This document shows, one piece after another, positions 32,412 to 40,383 of a stretch of 64,000 nt of DNA. Each line of letters starts with the position of its first letter. The stretch's first letter is position 1. The stretch comes from Erysipelotrichaceae bacterium. GTDB lineage: Bacteria; Bacillota_I; Bacilli_A; Erysipelotrichales; Erysipelotrichaceae. Under the pieces are notes generated by a model. That model did no database searches and was not told the origin of the DNA. It saw nothing but the letters and a program-made list of their open reading frames with translations. A program made the translations under genes and the position numbers. The stretch is taken from positions 1 through 64,000 of the forward strand of contig JAQXQU010000017.1 of assembly GCA_029101345.1 (NCBI GenBank), given 5' to 3'.

Positions 32412-33236
32412 ATGAATATTATCAGTGTAAAAGATGCCGTCTTCTCCTATGATGGCACAAGAAACCATGTTGATGGCGTCAGCTTCGATATTGAAGCAGG
32501 TTCATATACAACAATTGTCGGCCATAATGGTTCAGGAAAATCAACTATGGCCAAGCTTATTGATGGCTTATTGGAACTGAAAAGCGGTGAAATATTTGTT
32601 GATGGCTTGAAGCTTGATCTTGAACATCTCTATGAAATCAGGTCAAGGATTGGCATTGTCTTCCAGAATCCCGACAACCAGTTCATTGGTTCAACAATCA
32701 GGGATGATATTGCCTTTGGGCTTGAAAACCATCAGGTCAAAAGTGAAGAGATGGATGCACTTATTGAGGAGTATTCAAGGAAAGTCGGCTTATTTGACCT
32801 GCTTGATAAGGAACCGCAGAATCTTTCTGGCGGCCAGAAACAAAGAGTAGCGATTGCTGGAGCCATGGCGATGCGTCCAAAGATCATCATCTTTGATGAA
32901 GCAACATCCATGCTTGATCCCAAAGGCAAAAGGGATGTCAAAAGGCTGATGGCTGAACTTAATGATGACAATCGCTTTACCATTCTTTCCATTACCCATG
33001 ATATTGAAGAAGTATTGCAGTCAGACTATTGCCTTGTCATGAATAAGGGCAAGGTCTATATGCATGATACCCCAGAAGAAATCTTCAAGCATGGTGCTGA
33101 ACTTAAAAAGATTGGCCTTGACATACCTTTTATTGCCCAAGTCAAGGAAGAATTCAGGAAACAGGGCATTAAGCTGAAGAAGAATGACTTGGAAGGAGTT
33201 GCAGAAGAACTATGGCAATTAAATTCAAATCATTAA
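32412..33236 (+). CDS. ecfA1: ECF transporter ATPase 1
   Basis: A 274-residue ABC ATPase: Walker A GHNGSGKST, Q-loop VFQNPDNQF, signature NLSGGQKQR, Walker B IIIFDEATS and switch His in ITHD. The FQNPDNQF stretch is typical of EcfA proteins. Together with EcfA2 and EcfT, encoded directly downstream, it powers uptake of vitamins by shared S components such as the one at 28676. The frame is open to a TTG at 32385, but the ATG follows the -10 box and starts the family sequence. Confidence 0.95.
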   Translation: MNIISVKDAVFSYDGTRNHVDGVSFDIEAGSYTTIVGHNGSGKSTMAKLIDGLLELKSGEIFVDGLKLDLEHLYEIRSRIGIVFQNPDNQFIGSTIRDDIAFGLENHQVKSEEMDALIEEYSRKVGLFDLLDKEPQNLSGGQKQRVAIAGAMAMRPKIIIFDEATSMLDPKGKRDVKRLMAELNDDNRFTILSITHDIEEVLQSDYCLVMNKGKVYMHDTPEEIFKHGAELKKIGLDIPFIAQVKEEFRKQGIKLKKNDLEGVAEELWQLNSNH

Positions 33237-34066
33237 GCTACGTCTATGACTATGGCATGCCTTATGCCCATAAGGCTGTTGACAGCATTGATCTTGCGAT
33301 CCGTGAAGGGGTCATTACTGCGGTTATAGGCGAAACAGGTTCAGGCAAATCGACAATGGTTGAGCATCTTAATGCGTTGCTACTGCCAACAGAGGGTGAA
33401 CTGGAAGTTCTGGACTATAACATCATTGCCAATGAAAAGACCAAAGGTCTGAAGAATCTGCGCAAGCAGGTTGGCCTTGTCTTCCAATTCTCTGAATATC
33501 AGCTCTTTGAGGAAACAGTCATCAAAGATGTAGCATTTGGACCAAAGAACTTTGGCATGTCAGAGGAAGAGGCTACAAAAAAAGCCATGATGGCACTTAA
33601 ACTTGTTGGTCTTGATGAATCCTATTATGAATTATCACCACTGGAATTATCAGGTGGTCAAAAAAGAAGAGTAGCTATTGCTGGCATTCTGGCATCAGAA
33701 CCAAAAGTCATTGTCCTTGATGAACCAACGGCTGGACTGGATCCAAGAGGTGCCAAGGACATGATCAACCTCTTTGTTGAACTGAATAAGAAGTTCAATA
33801 CCACTGTTATTATCGTTTCCCATGATAATGAGATGGTATATAACTATTGTGAAGATGTAGTTGTCATGAAGAAGGGCAAAGTCGGTTTCCATGGCAAGAC
33901 AGTTGATCTATTCTGGGATAATAAGATGCTTGAGGACTTCAATCTTCTAGAGCCCCAGATTGTCACCTTTAAAAAATATCTGATGGAAAAGGGCTTCGAG
34001 CTCAAGAAGGAAGATCGGACAATTGAAGCTATTGCCAAAAGGGTAGCCAAGGAGGTCAATGGATGA
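33212..34066 (+). CDS. ecfA2: ECF transporter ATPase 2
   Basis: A 284-residue ABC ATPase: Walker A GETGSGKST, Q-loop VFQFSEYQLFE, signature ELSGGQKRR, Walker B VIVLDEPTAGLD and switch VSHD. The YQLFE segment marks the EcfA2 type. The gene overlaps ecfA1 by 25 bases and ecfT by ATGA. A GGAAGGAG lies about 15 bases before the ATG; coupling to ecfA1 translation probably matters more. Confidence 0.95.
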   Translation: MAIKFKSLSYVYDYGMPYAHKAVDSIDLAIREGVITAVIGETGSGKSTMVEHLNALLLPTEGELEVLDYNIIANEKTKGLKNLRKQVGLVFQFSEYQLFEETVIKDVAFGPKNFGMSEEEATKKAMMALKLVGLDESYYELSPLELSGGQKRRVAIAGILASEPKVIVLDEPTAGLDPRGAKDMINLFVELNKKFNTTVIIVSHDNEMVYNYCEDVVVMKKGKVGFHGKTVDLFWDNKMLEDFNLLEPQIVTFKKYLMEKGFELKKEDRTIEAIAKRVAKEVNG

Positions 34067-34863
34067 AAACAGCAGTATTAGGCAAATACATGCCTCTTAA
34101 TTCGCCAATTCATAATCTTGACCCTCGAGCTAAGATTATTGCCATGTTTCTTCTGATTGTAGCGGTCTTTGTGCCACAGAACTATTTCGTGACTTTAGGT
34201 CTTTTTGCCATCATTCTTATCTGTGTGATAATTTCCCGGATTGGCTTCAAATATATTCTCCAGGCTTTCAAGCCTTTGATTTTCATGATGTTCTTCCTGC
34301 TTGTCATCAATATCTTGACTGTTAAAAACGGCACTTTGCTAGCTAGCATTGGTCCTCTGAGCATCTATACAGGGGCACTAAGTTCAACATTGGCTGTTGT
34401 TACAAGACTTGTCATGATGATCATGTTAACAACACTTTTGACAGCAACCACTAAGCCACTGGATTTGACTCTGGGCATTGAATATATCCTTGGACCTTTG
34501 AAGATAGTCAAATTTCCTGTCCATGAAGTGGCAATGATGATTTCCATTGCCCTGAGATTTATTCCAACAATCATTGAGGAAACCATGCGAATCATGAATT
34601 CACAGAAATCCCGTGGTGTTGACTTTGAAGAAGGCAAGCTTAAGGAAAAGATCTCTGCTATTCTATCATTGATTGTTCCGCTATTTGCGGCAGCTTTCCA
34701 GCGGGCATATGATTTAGCTGATGCCATGGAAGCCAGAGGCTATGTTCCAGGAGCTAATCGGACCAAATACCGAAAACTTGCTTATCGGTTTTCAGATTTT
34801 GTGGTCATCTTTTTCTCAATTGCCATTCTAGGCTTAAGCATAGCTTCGAGGTTTGTACTCTAA
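34063..34863 (+). CDS. ecfT: ECF transporter T component
   Basis: A 266-residue membrane protein with about five TM helices. Two coupling motifs that contact the ATPases are present in the cytoplasmic part: SQKSRGVDF and DLADAMEARGY, each with the characteristic Ala/Ser-Arg-Gly core. It links EcfA1/A2 to vitamin-binding S components. It overlaps ecfA2 by ATGA and truA by TAATG. Confidence 0.95.
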   Translation: MKTAVLGKYMPLNSPIHNLDPRAKIIAMFLLIVAVFVPQNYFVTLGLFAIILICVIISRIGFKYILQAFKPLIFMMFFLLVINILTVKNGTLLASIGPLSIYTGALSSTLAVVTRLVMMIMLTTLLTATTKPLDLTLGIEYILGPLKIVKFPVHEVAMMISIALRFIPTIIEETMRIMNSQKSRGVDFEEGKLKEKISAILSLIVPLFAAAFQRAYDLADAMEARGYVPGANRTKYRKLAYRFSDFVVIFFSIAILGLSIASRFVL

Positions 34864-35597
34864 TGCGCTATAAGGTCACTGTTGCCTATGATGGAAGAGC
34901 CTATGTCGGCTTTCAATCACAGATCAATGGCCTGGCAATCCAGGATGTCATTGAGAAAGGCTTGCGCAAGATCTTCAATCAGGATGACTTGCGGATTGTT
35001 ATGGCTTCAAGAACTGACAAGGGTGTTCACGCCAGGGATCAGGTCTTCCATTTTGATCATGAAAAGGTCATTGAACCTGCTAGGCTGAAGATGGCAATCA
35101 ATACCTTTATGCCTAATGATATCCATATTTTGAAAGTAGAACATGTTGATAGCAGTTTCCATGCCCGCTATTTAGTCAAAAACAAGACTTATGAATATCT
35201 GGTCAATCTAGGTGAATATGATGTCTTTCTAAATGGCTATGCCTATCAATGTTACTACAAATTGGATATTGAAAAGATGATAGAGGCAAGCAAGCTCTTT
35301 CTAGGTACCCATGACTTTACATCGTTTAATACTTCACCAAAAGACCTTTATCCCAATCAGGTCCGTACCATCTATGAATTTGAAATCAGAAAAGATGGTG
35401 ATCGCCTGACTTTCCATATCAAGGGCGATGGCTTTCTGAGGCATATGGTTAGAATTATTGTTGGCACTTTGATTGAACTGGGTCGGGGAAAGAAAAACAT
35501 CTCCGATGTTAAGGAGATGTTTGATCATCCAACCAAGTCCAAGCGCCGTTACAATATCGATGGTGCCGGACTCTATCTGATGAAGATTGAATACTAA
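34863..35597 (+). CDS. truA: tRNA pseudouridine(38-40) synthase
   Basis: A 244-residue protein: MRYKVTVAYDGRAYVGFQSQ at the N terminus, the catalytic Asp in SRTDKGVHA, then FHARYLVKNKTYEY and GDGFLRHMVRIIVGTLIELG. It modifies U38-40 in the anticodon arm of many tRNAs. Its place at the end of the ECF operon is the usual Firmicute arrangement. A short terminator follows. Confidence 0.96.
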   Translation: MRYKVTVAYDGRAYVGFQSQINGLAIQDVIEKGLRKIFNQDDLRIVMASRTDKGVHARDQVFHFDHEKVIEPARLKMAINTFMPNDIHILKVEHVDSSFHARYLVKNKTYEYLVNLGEYDVFLNGYAYQCYYKLDIEKMIEASKLFLGTHDFTSFNTSPKDLYPNQVRTIYEFEIRKDGDRLTFHIKGDGFLRHMVRIIVGTLIELGRGKKNISDVKEMFDHPTKSKRRYNIDGAGLYLMKIEY

Positions 35598-35614
35598 GGG
35601 CAATAGCCCTTTTC
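35595..35614 (+). terminator. Terminator of the ECF-truA operon
   Basis: AAGGGC pairs with GCCCTT around AATA, followed by TTCTT. The stem is short, so read-through is possible. Confidence 0.6.
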
Positions 35615-35968
35615 TTATTGTCTTTCCCCGCAGTAGTTGCAGTATTTGGAGTCAGCATCGATGGCTTTGCCACAATGCTTGCAATAGATCCTGTTATCAC
35701 TGAGGCCATTCTTGAAAGCTCTTGCGCTTTTCTCAATGCCAATTGAAGTGATATCGCTGATATCATCAGATAAATTCATCATGTCTTCCTTGGATTCATC
35801 CATCAGGATATTCATGGTGTCAACATTCTTCTTTAGCATACGGGCACGTGCTTTAGGCGAAAACATTGTAACGATACTGAAGATGATGCCACCAAAGACC
35901 AGAACGAAGATGGTTATGAAAACAAAGGGGAAGACGGCTTCCAAGATATCAAAGAAATCAAATCCCAT
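35615..35968 (-). CDS. Single-pass membrane protein with C-terminal zinc ribbon
   Basis: A 117-residue protein: one TM helix at about 10-35, a helical middle, and a C-terminal zinc ribbon with YCKHCGKAIDADSKYCNYCG. AGGAGG lies 6 bases before the ATG on the minus strand. Proteins of this kind are widespread in Firmicutes and have no defined role. It stands alone between the truA terminator and an apparently non-coding stretch. Confidence 0.8.
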   Translation of the reverse strand: MGFDFFDILEAVFPFVFITIFVLVFGGIIFSIVTMFSPKARARMLKKNVDTMNILMDESKEDMMNLSDDISDITSIGIEKSARAFKNGLSDNRIYCKHCGKAIDADSKYCNYCGERQ

Positions 35969-36221
35969 GTCAATACCTCCTGTATTACTGATTCAATTAT
36001 ATGATGAATCAAGGCAATTAAAATGGTTTTGTGATAGGAATAGGGTGGTCTATTTCTCTTGTGACATGCTGATAAGCTTTTTATATGATAATGTCTGATG
36101 CCTCTTTGCAGCTGCTTCTAAGAGGATTTTTCCAAAATCCTGGGTTAGGTACTAAGTGATTGCAAGGAAGAGCAGTCAGTGCAAGCCAGCTTGGCTCCGA
36201 TAAGATTGAAGGAATGTAAAG
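35969..36221. other. Gap of about 300 bases without a gene
   Basis: Between the zinc-ribbon gene and the tRNA-Thr terminator I see no frame with a ribosome site and no RNA fold. A short imperfect inverted repeat (GGATTTT/AAAATCC near 36124-36140) is the only local structure and has no T-run. Confidence 0.4.
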
Positions 36222-36266
36222 TAAAAAAGTCCTATTTTATTGCATTTTGCAACAAATAGGACTAAA
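36222..36266 (-). terminator. Terminator after tRNA-Thr
   Basis: On the minus strand AGTCCTATTT pairs with AAATAGGACT, with TGCA-rich inner pairing, followed by six T residues. It ends the cca-femX-femX-tRNA unit. Confidence 0.88.
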
Positions 36267-36276
36267 AGAATACTAG

Positions 36277-36352
36277 TGGTGCCGACGAAGGGATTCGAAC
36301 CCCCGACCTACGCGTTACGAGTGCGTTGCACTACCGGCTGTGCTACGTCGGC
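36277..36352 (-). tRNA. tRNA-Thr(CGT)
   Basis: A cloverleaf is clear: acceptor GCCGACG/CGTCGGC, D stem GCAC/GTGC, anticodon loop CTCGTAA (anticodon CGT), T stem GGGGG/CCCTT around TTCGAAT, discriminator A, encoded CCA. It reads the threonine codon ACG. Two features stand out: position 31-39 of the anticodon stem is an A.C mismatch, and T-stem pairs 49-65 and 50-64 are both G.U wobbles, at positions that influence EF-Tu affinity. It lies 19 bases after the femX stop on the same strand and before a terminator, so it is probably made as part of that transcript, unless a weak GATAAT overlapping the femX stop acts as its promoter. Confidence 0.96.
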
Positions 36353-36375
36353 ATAATAAGCATTCAGCTTATTAT
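36353..36375 (-). other. Perfect hairpin joining the femX mRNA and tRNA-Thr
   Basis: ATAATAAGC pairs perfectly with GCTTATTAT around a 5-base loop. It includes the femX stop codon, abuts the first base of the tRNA and has no following T-run, so it is not an intrinsic terminator. It may act in RNase processing or protect the mRNA 3' end. Confidence 0.6.
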
Positions 36376-37640
36376 CTGATTCTCTTGAGGAAGGAGTAAC
36401 CCTTCATAAGAATATCATATAGCATTTTGATCGGTTTATTGACTGTATATTCAAATTGGCCAATCAATTCAACAACTTCACCACCATATTCCCTCTTATA
36501 TGAATATAAGCCATAGTGTTCGGATTTAGGATCGAAGTTGCCAGAGATGCCATAGAAATTATAATACTGATAGCCTTCCTCTTTCATCTTTCTGATCATT
36601 TCAGCAATGATAATGACAGAAGTAGAGAATTCCTGCAGATAGTCCTTGTCATTTCCAGCTAAGAGCTGAATGGCTTCAATGCCACAGGTCATAAGGCAGA
36701 TGGCTGAGAGGGGAACAATCTCTCCTCTTTCATCAAGGGATTTGTTAACAGTTGCCAGAAGCTTGTTTGATGAGTCAATAATGGAATTGTTGGTAGCGAT
36801 AGTGTTAAGAGCCTTCTTGGTATCTTTTCCTTCAAGAAGGGCATTTTCTTCCTGTTTATCCTTGATTGTCTCAAGGAGGTTTTCCTTGCATTTAAGGAAA
36901 TTGATTTCTGCTACAAATAGACGCATGAAACCACCATCATGCATAGCATTATACATCTTTTCATAATAGGCAAAGGAACGGTCGACAAAGCCTTTGCGAT
37001 CAGCAGTCTTTTCCATCAGTTCCTTGAAGATATGGATTTCTGACTTGTCCAGTTCCCTTACTTCAACTGCCAAGGCATCCTTCTTCTTGGCTCTTCTTTT
37101 GACTGTTGTGCCAAAACCTTTGAAGATCTCATCATAGCTCTTATCAAGTGGTGTTCTGAAAAGGAAGCGGGGCTGCAGGTTTTCGAAATTGAGATTGAAG
37201 CCATTCTTATGGCAGTAGCCTAAATCCAGAAGATCATTTACTACCTGGCTGTTATCAAAACCACCTTCAACTAGATTGCCACCAATGTCCCTTTGCTTAT
37301 AGGCGACATTTGGATCGATGATGAGTTCAAAGACATGCTTGTCTTTTAAACAGGCGATCAAATCACGATTGAAGTCTTTTAAGAGCTTTGAATTATTGTA
37401 GTCAAGCATAAAGCCTCGTGGGCAATAGGCTAGATATGAATTGATTACAGGCATCTTTTTTAATAGGAAAAGACCAAGAGCCAATATTTGGCCATTATCA
37501 TCTTCATAGCCTAAATAGAGGCTTTTCCAGCCGGTCATGACTTTTAGATCAGCCCAGTTTGATGTCTGATGGAAGCTTTGCATTTCAAAGTTCCTGGCTA
37601 ATCCATTGAAATCTTCCTTTTTAATTTCCTTTATTTGCAT
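36372..37640 (-). CDS. FemABX-family peptidoglycan peptidyltransferase (second copy)
   Basis: A 422-residue protein of the Fem fold: two GNAT-like lobes with an inserted helical hairpin (about residues 245-300, LKCKENLLETIKDKQ onward). Motifs include MQSFHQTSNWADLK, YCPRGFMLDY, RFLFRTPLDKSYDEIFKGF, KRRAKK and the C-terminal YYNFYGISGNFDPKSEHYGLYSYKREYGG. Such enzymes move an amino acid from aminoacyl-tRNA onto the side chain of the lipid-linked muropeptide. GGAG lies 8 bases before the ATG. It overlaps the first copy by 10 bases and is followed by tRNA-Thr. The amino acid cannot be told from sequence. Confidence 0.92.
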   Translation of the reverse strand: MQIKEIKKEDFNGLARNFEMQSFHQTSNWADLKVMTGWKSLYLGYEDDNGQILALGLFLLKKMPVINSYLAYCPRGFMLDYNNSKLLKDFNRDLIACLKDKHVFELIIDPNVAYKQRDIGGNLVEGGFDNSQVVNDLLDLGYCHKNGFNLNFENLQPRFLFRTPLDKSYDEIFKGFGTTVKRRAKKKDALAVEVRELDKSEIHIFKELMEKTADRKGFVDRSFAYYEKMYNAMHDGGFMRLFVAEINFLKCKENLLETIKDKQEENALLEGKDTKKALNTIATNNSIIDSSNKLLATVNKSLDERGEIVPLSAICLMTCGIEAIQLLAGNDKDYLQEFSTSVIIIAEMIRKMKEEGYQYYNFYGISGNFDPKSEHYGLYSYKREYGGEVVELIGQFEYTVNKPIKMLYDILMKGYSFLKRIR

Positions 37641-38905
37641 GTTTGTTTCTCCAATGAATGATAGTAGCGGATTCTTCTTCTGATTCTTAGAAGAAGGGAA
37701 ATAAAGAAATTGGTCAGAGGTCTGGTAATGAAGTCAAATTCCCCAATGAATTCATCGAAGTCTCCACCAAAGCGCATCTTGAAGAGGTAGATGCCATAGA
37801 TTGGACTTGTTTTGTCCACAACACCTTCAGAACCAAAGAAATCAACTTCTTTGAATCCTTCCCTGCTAGCATCCTTGAGGATGTGGTAATAGAGTTCATA
37901 ATTGGCATTTAAAAACATCAGATCATCGCGATTGCCACCATGGATGGTCCAGACCTTATCATTATGTTTGGCAGTAATGATTGCCGAAAGAACCAAATAG
38001 TCATCCTTGATGTTGCTGATCTGTTCAAGATCCTTGAGCAAACGATTCTTCTTGTTTTCAAGTTCCTTGAGCCGGTTTTCCTTCTTCTTGCCATCAGGAC
38101 GTGCACTAACAGCCTCTTCCTCCCTTGCTATTTCTTCTTTTTTCCTGTTATAGATATCCTTTAGCTTGTTGATATCAACAGCAGCAAGATAAATATCAGA
38201 CATGTCAAAGGCATGAAGAGTTTCATAGAAATCCCTGAAGAACTTTTCGTCTTCTACATACATCTTCTTGCGTATTGCCGTTTCCTTCATGACTTCATAG
38301 AAGGCAGTTATATCACTGCTATCACCTTTCTTGAGAATCAAGCCATTAGGATTGTTATCCTTGAGAATCTTCCTTGTTGTATTGTGAAAAGAGGAAAGAA
38401 GCTCTTCTTCACTCCTATTGACATTGACTCTGAAAGTGAAACGAGGATTGGCAGTATCGATAAAATTGGTGGTAAAGCCCTTGTGCTTGCCGCCAAGATC
38501 CTTTAGCTTGGCGATGACAGCAAGGTTTTCAGGATAGTCTTCAATGATATTGCCGTCTTTGTCCAACTTATGGATGATCAGATCTGGATCAAGCTTAAGA
38601 TAAAGGCCATGATGATTCTTGACATATTGCTTGAGGCCGCTAATGACGGCGGTTAAATCTGCATTGTCCTGGTAATTGGCAATTGGTCCTCTAGGACAAT
38701 AGAAAGTTGACCATTTCAGGACTTTCTTTTCAAGAAGAAGGGCAGTAGCACAGAGCTTATCTTCATTGAAGAAGCCAAGATGGTGAACAAGATAGCCTCT
38801 TTTTTTATTAACTTCACCCCAAGGGTAGCTTTGCATGAAGTGGGTTCGTTCCTGCTTCTTGGCAAATTCATCAAACTGTTGCTGTTGTAGTTCCTTGATT
38901 ATCAT
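37631..38905 (-). CDS. FemABX-family peptidoglycan peptidyltransferase (first copy)
   Basis: A 424-residue paralogue of the downstream gene with the same layout: MQSYPWGEVNKKRGY, YCPRGPIANY, RFTFRVNVNRSEEELLSSF, a long charged coiled-coil arm at about 245-300, and FFGSEGVVDKTSPIYGIYLFKMRFGG. Two different copies in tandem usually mean sequential addition of two residues, as with MurM/MurN or FemA/FemB. The start has no ribosome site; TGCTATACT, an extended -10, ends 8 bases upstream inside the end of cca. It begins two bases after the cca stop. Confidence 0.92.
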   Translation of the reverse strand: MIIKELQQQQFDEFAKKQERTHFMQSYPWGEVNKKRGYLVHHLGFFNEDKLCATALLLEKKVLKWSTFYCPRGPIANYQDNADLTAVISGLKQYVKNHHGLYLKLDPDLIIHKLDKDGNIIEDYPENLAVIAKLKDLGGKHKGFTTNFIDTANPRFTFRVNVNRSEEELLSSFHNTTRKILKDNNPNGLILKKGDSSDITAFYEVMKETAIRKKMYVEDEKFFRDFYETLHAFDMSDIYLAAVDINKLKDIYNRKKEEIAREEEAVSARPDGKKKENRLKELENKKNRLLKDLEQISNIKDDYLVLSAIITAKHNDKVWTIHGGNRDDLMFLNANYELYYHILKDASREGFKEVDFFGSEGVVDKTSPIYGIYLFKMRFGGDFDEFIGEFDFITRPLTNFFISLLLRIRRRIRYYHSLEKQTCK

Positions 38906-38907
38906 AC

Positions 38908-40044
38908 TTATCTAGTATAGCACTTTTTTAAAAGATGCATTTTGATGCATGCATGGTCATTATTCAGCTTTTGGCAATGGATTAAGAAAAGCAGCTCATC
39001 CTGCACCATCCGGATATCCTTTCCACTATAGCCATATTCCATCAGTTCATCACCGCTGATGTTCAGATTCTTCAATGTAACCATAAAAGGCAAGAGCTTG
39101 TGATAACGCTTGGCATAGTTGTGATTGTGATAATGGTTCAGAACTTCCAGCAGTTCCTTTTGATAATGGTCATTGGCTAAAAGGCGGATGAATTCGTAAT
39201 CATCATTGACATTAATTGAAAAAGCTTCCTTAAGGGTTTTGACTAATAGATCTTCGCTTTTGGAAAATTTGTATTCAACTAATGAAGTCTTGTCATCCTT
39301 TAATAGATATGCAAGCTTTTCGTAAGGACCTTGAAGATTGTCAATATCTTCATCAGGTTTTAATAGCGGGATAAAGCAATGGAAAACATCCAGATATTCA
39401 TTAATGGTCTGATAGGTATTATCATATCGAAGAATCTTGAAGAGCTCCTCCTTTTTTCTTTCCATGGAGATATAGGATAGCAGTTCCTTATTGGCAAAAA
39501 GAGCATCCTTTGTCTTTTCTTCGATGGCAAAGCCAAGCTGAACAGAAAAACGGATAGTCCTCAGGATTCTTAATGCATCTTCCTTATAGCGCTCATTGGG
39601 ATCACCAATTGCTCGAAGAATCCGGTTTTTCAGATCCTTTTGGCCATCAAAGAGGTCGATGATCTTGCTGCTTTTATCAAGACATAGGGCATTGATAGTC
39701 AGATCCCTTCTGGATAGATCCTCTTTTAGGTCATCAACAAATTCAATCCTATTGGGGTGACGGTGGTCAAGATAATCTGATTCCTTTCTAAAAGGAGTAA
39801 TCTCAATCACGATGCCATTGATGTTAACAGCAACGCAACCGTGTTTTCTGCCTATATCATAATGAGGATGGTCTTTGAAGATCTTCCTGATTTCATCGGG
39901 GTTGGCATTGGTTGTGATATCATAATCAGAGACTGGACGTTTTAAAAGAAGGTCACGAACTGCTCCTCCAACAAGATAAGCCTGCTTGTTGTGGCTATTT
40001 AGCAGTTCAAGGGCTAGGTATGCTTCAGGGGCAAACTCTTTCAT
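38908..40044 (-). CDS. cca: CCA tRNA nucleotidyltransferase
   Basis: A 378-residue class II nucleotidyltransferase: LVGGAVRDLLLKRPVSDYDI carries the GGxVRD motif and catalytic acidic residues, followed by RRDLTINAL, DPNERYKEDALRILRTIRF and the neck and body helices. It adds or repairs the CCA end of tRNAs. The open frame reaches 40149, into the csp gene, but TGTTATAAT ends 6 bases before this ATG and the family sequence starts here. It is the first gene in the unit with two femX genes and tRNA-Thr. Confidence 0.93.
   Translation of the reverse strand: MKEFAPEAYLALELLNSHNKQAYLVGGAVRDLLLKRPVSDYDITTNANPDEIRKIFKDHPHYDIGRKHGCVAVNINGIVIEITPFRKESDYLDHRHPNRIEFVDDLKEDLSRRDLTINALCLDKSSKIIDLFDGQKDLKNRILRAIGDPNERYKEDALRILRTIRFSVQLGFAIEEKTKDALFANKELLSYISMERKKEELFKILRYDNTYQTINEYLDVFHCFIPLLKPDEDIDNLQGPYEKLAYLLKDDKTSLVEYKFSKSEDLLVKTLKEAFSINVNDDYEFIRLLANDHYQKELLEVLNHYHNHNYAKRYHKLLPFMVTLKNLNISGDELMEYGYSGKDIRMVQDELLFLIHCQKLNNDHACIKMHLLKKCYTR
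38914..38922 (-). promoter_or_regulatory. Extended -10 box inside the end of cca for femX
   Basis: TGCTATACT on the minus strand; the hexamer (38919-38914) ends 8 bases before the femX ATG at 38905. It would give a leaderless femX transcript in addition to read-through from cca. Confidence 0.5.
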
Positions 40045-40050
40045 ATTATG

Positions 40051-40059
40051 ATTATAACA
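40051..40059 (-). promoter_or_regulatory. Extended -10 box of cca
   Basis: TGTTATAAT on the minus strand; the hexamer (40056-40051) ends 6 bases before the ATG, directly after the csp terminator. It predicts a leaderless cca mRNA. Confidence 0.65.
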
Positions 40060-40086
40060 AAGAAAAAAGGTCTCAATGAGACCTTG
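40060..40086 (-). terminator. Terminator of the cold-shock gene
   Basis: On the minus strand AAGGTCTC pairs with GAGACCTT around a 3-base loop, followed by TTTTCTTTG. Confidence 0.9.
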
Positions 40087-40093
40087 CATGAGC

Positions 40094-40291
40094 TTAAAGC
40101 TTTTCGACTTTGACTGCCTGAGGACCTTTGTCACCGTTGTTGACTTCATATCTTACAGCCTGGCCGTCTTCCAAAGACTTATAGCCATCCTGAATGATTG
40201 AAGAGAAGTGGACAAATACTTCAACACCATCATCACCAGTGATAAAGCCATAGCCTTTAGTGGCATTGAACCACTTTACTTTTCCTGTCAT
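40094..40291 (-). CDS. Cold-shock protein
   Basis: A 65-residue OB-fold protein: [19 protein letters not shown] holds RNP1 (KGYGFI) and [12 protein letters not shown] holds RNP2 (VFVHFS). It binds single-stranded nucleic acid and acts as an RNA chaperone. GGGAGG lies 7 bases before this ATG; the longer frame (to 40330) starts before the ribosome site and is rejected. The length is the standard 65-67 residues. Confidence 0.96.
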   Translation of the reverse strand: MTGKVKWFNATKGYGFITGDDGVEVFVHFSSIIQDGYKSLEDGQAVRYEVNNGDKGPQAVKVEKL

Positions 40292-40383
40292 TGTTTCCTC
40301 CCTAATATTTACTATCAAATCATAAAACATATGAAGGAATTATGCAAATAAATCAAGTACAATCTAATTGAGGTAATACCATT

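Noticed and set aside
35712-36098. A 128-codon plus-strand frame over the zinc-ribbon membrane gene and the gap beyond
   Set aside because: It is the mirror of a real gene with AGGAGG and a zinc ribbon, and it has no ribosome site of its own.
36100-36221. Remnant gene or regulatory RNA in the gap before tRNA-Thr
   Set aside because: Only a short imperfect inverted repeat is visible; there is no frame, family motif or T-run to support a call.
40045-40149. Upstream extension of cca into the cold-shock gene
   Set aside because: It would cross the csp terminator and the cca -10 box; the family sequence starts at the ATG at 40044.
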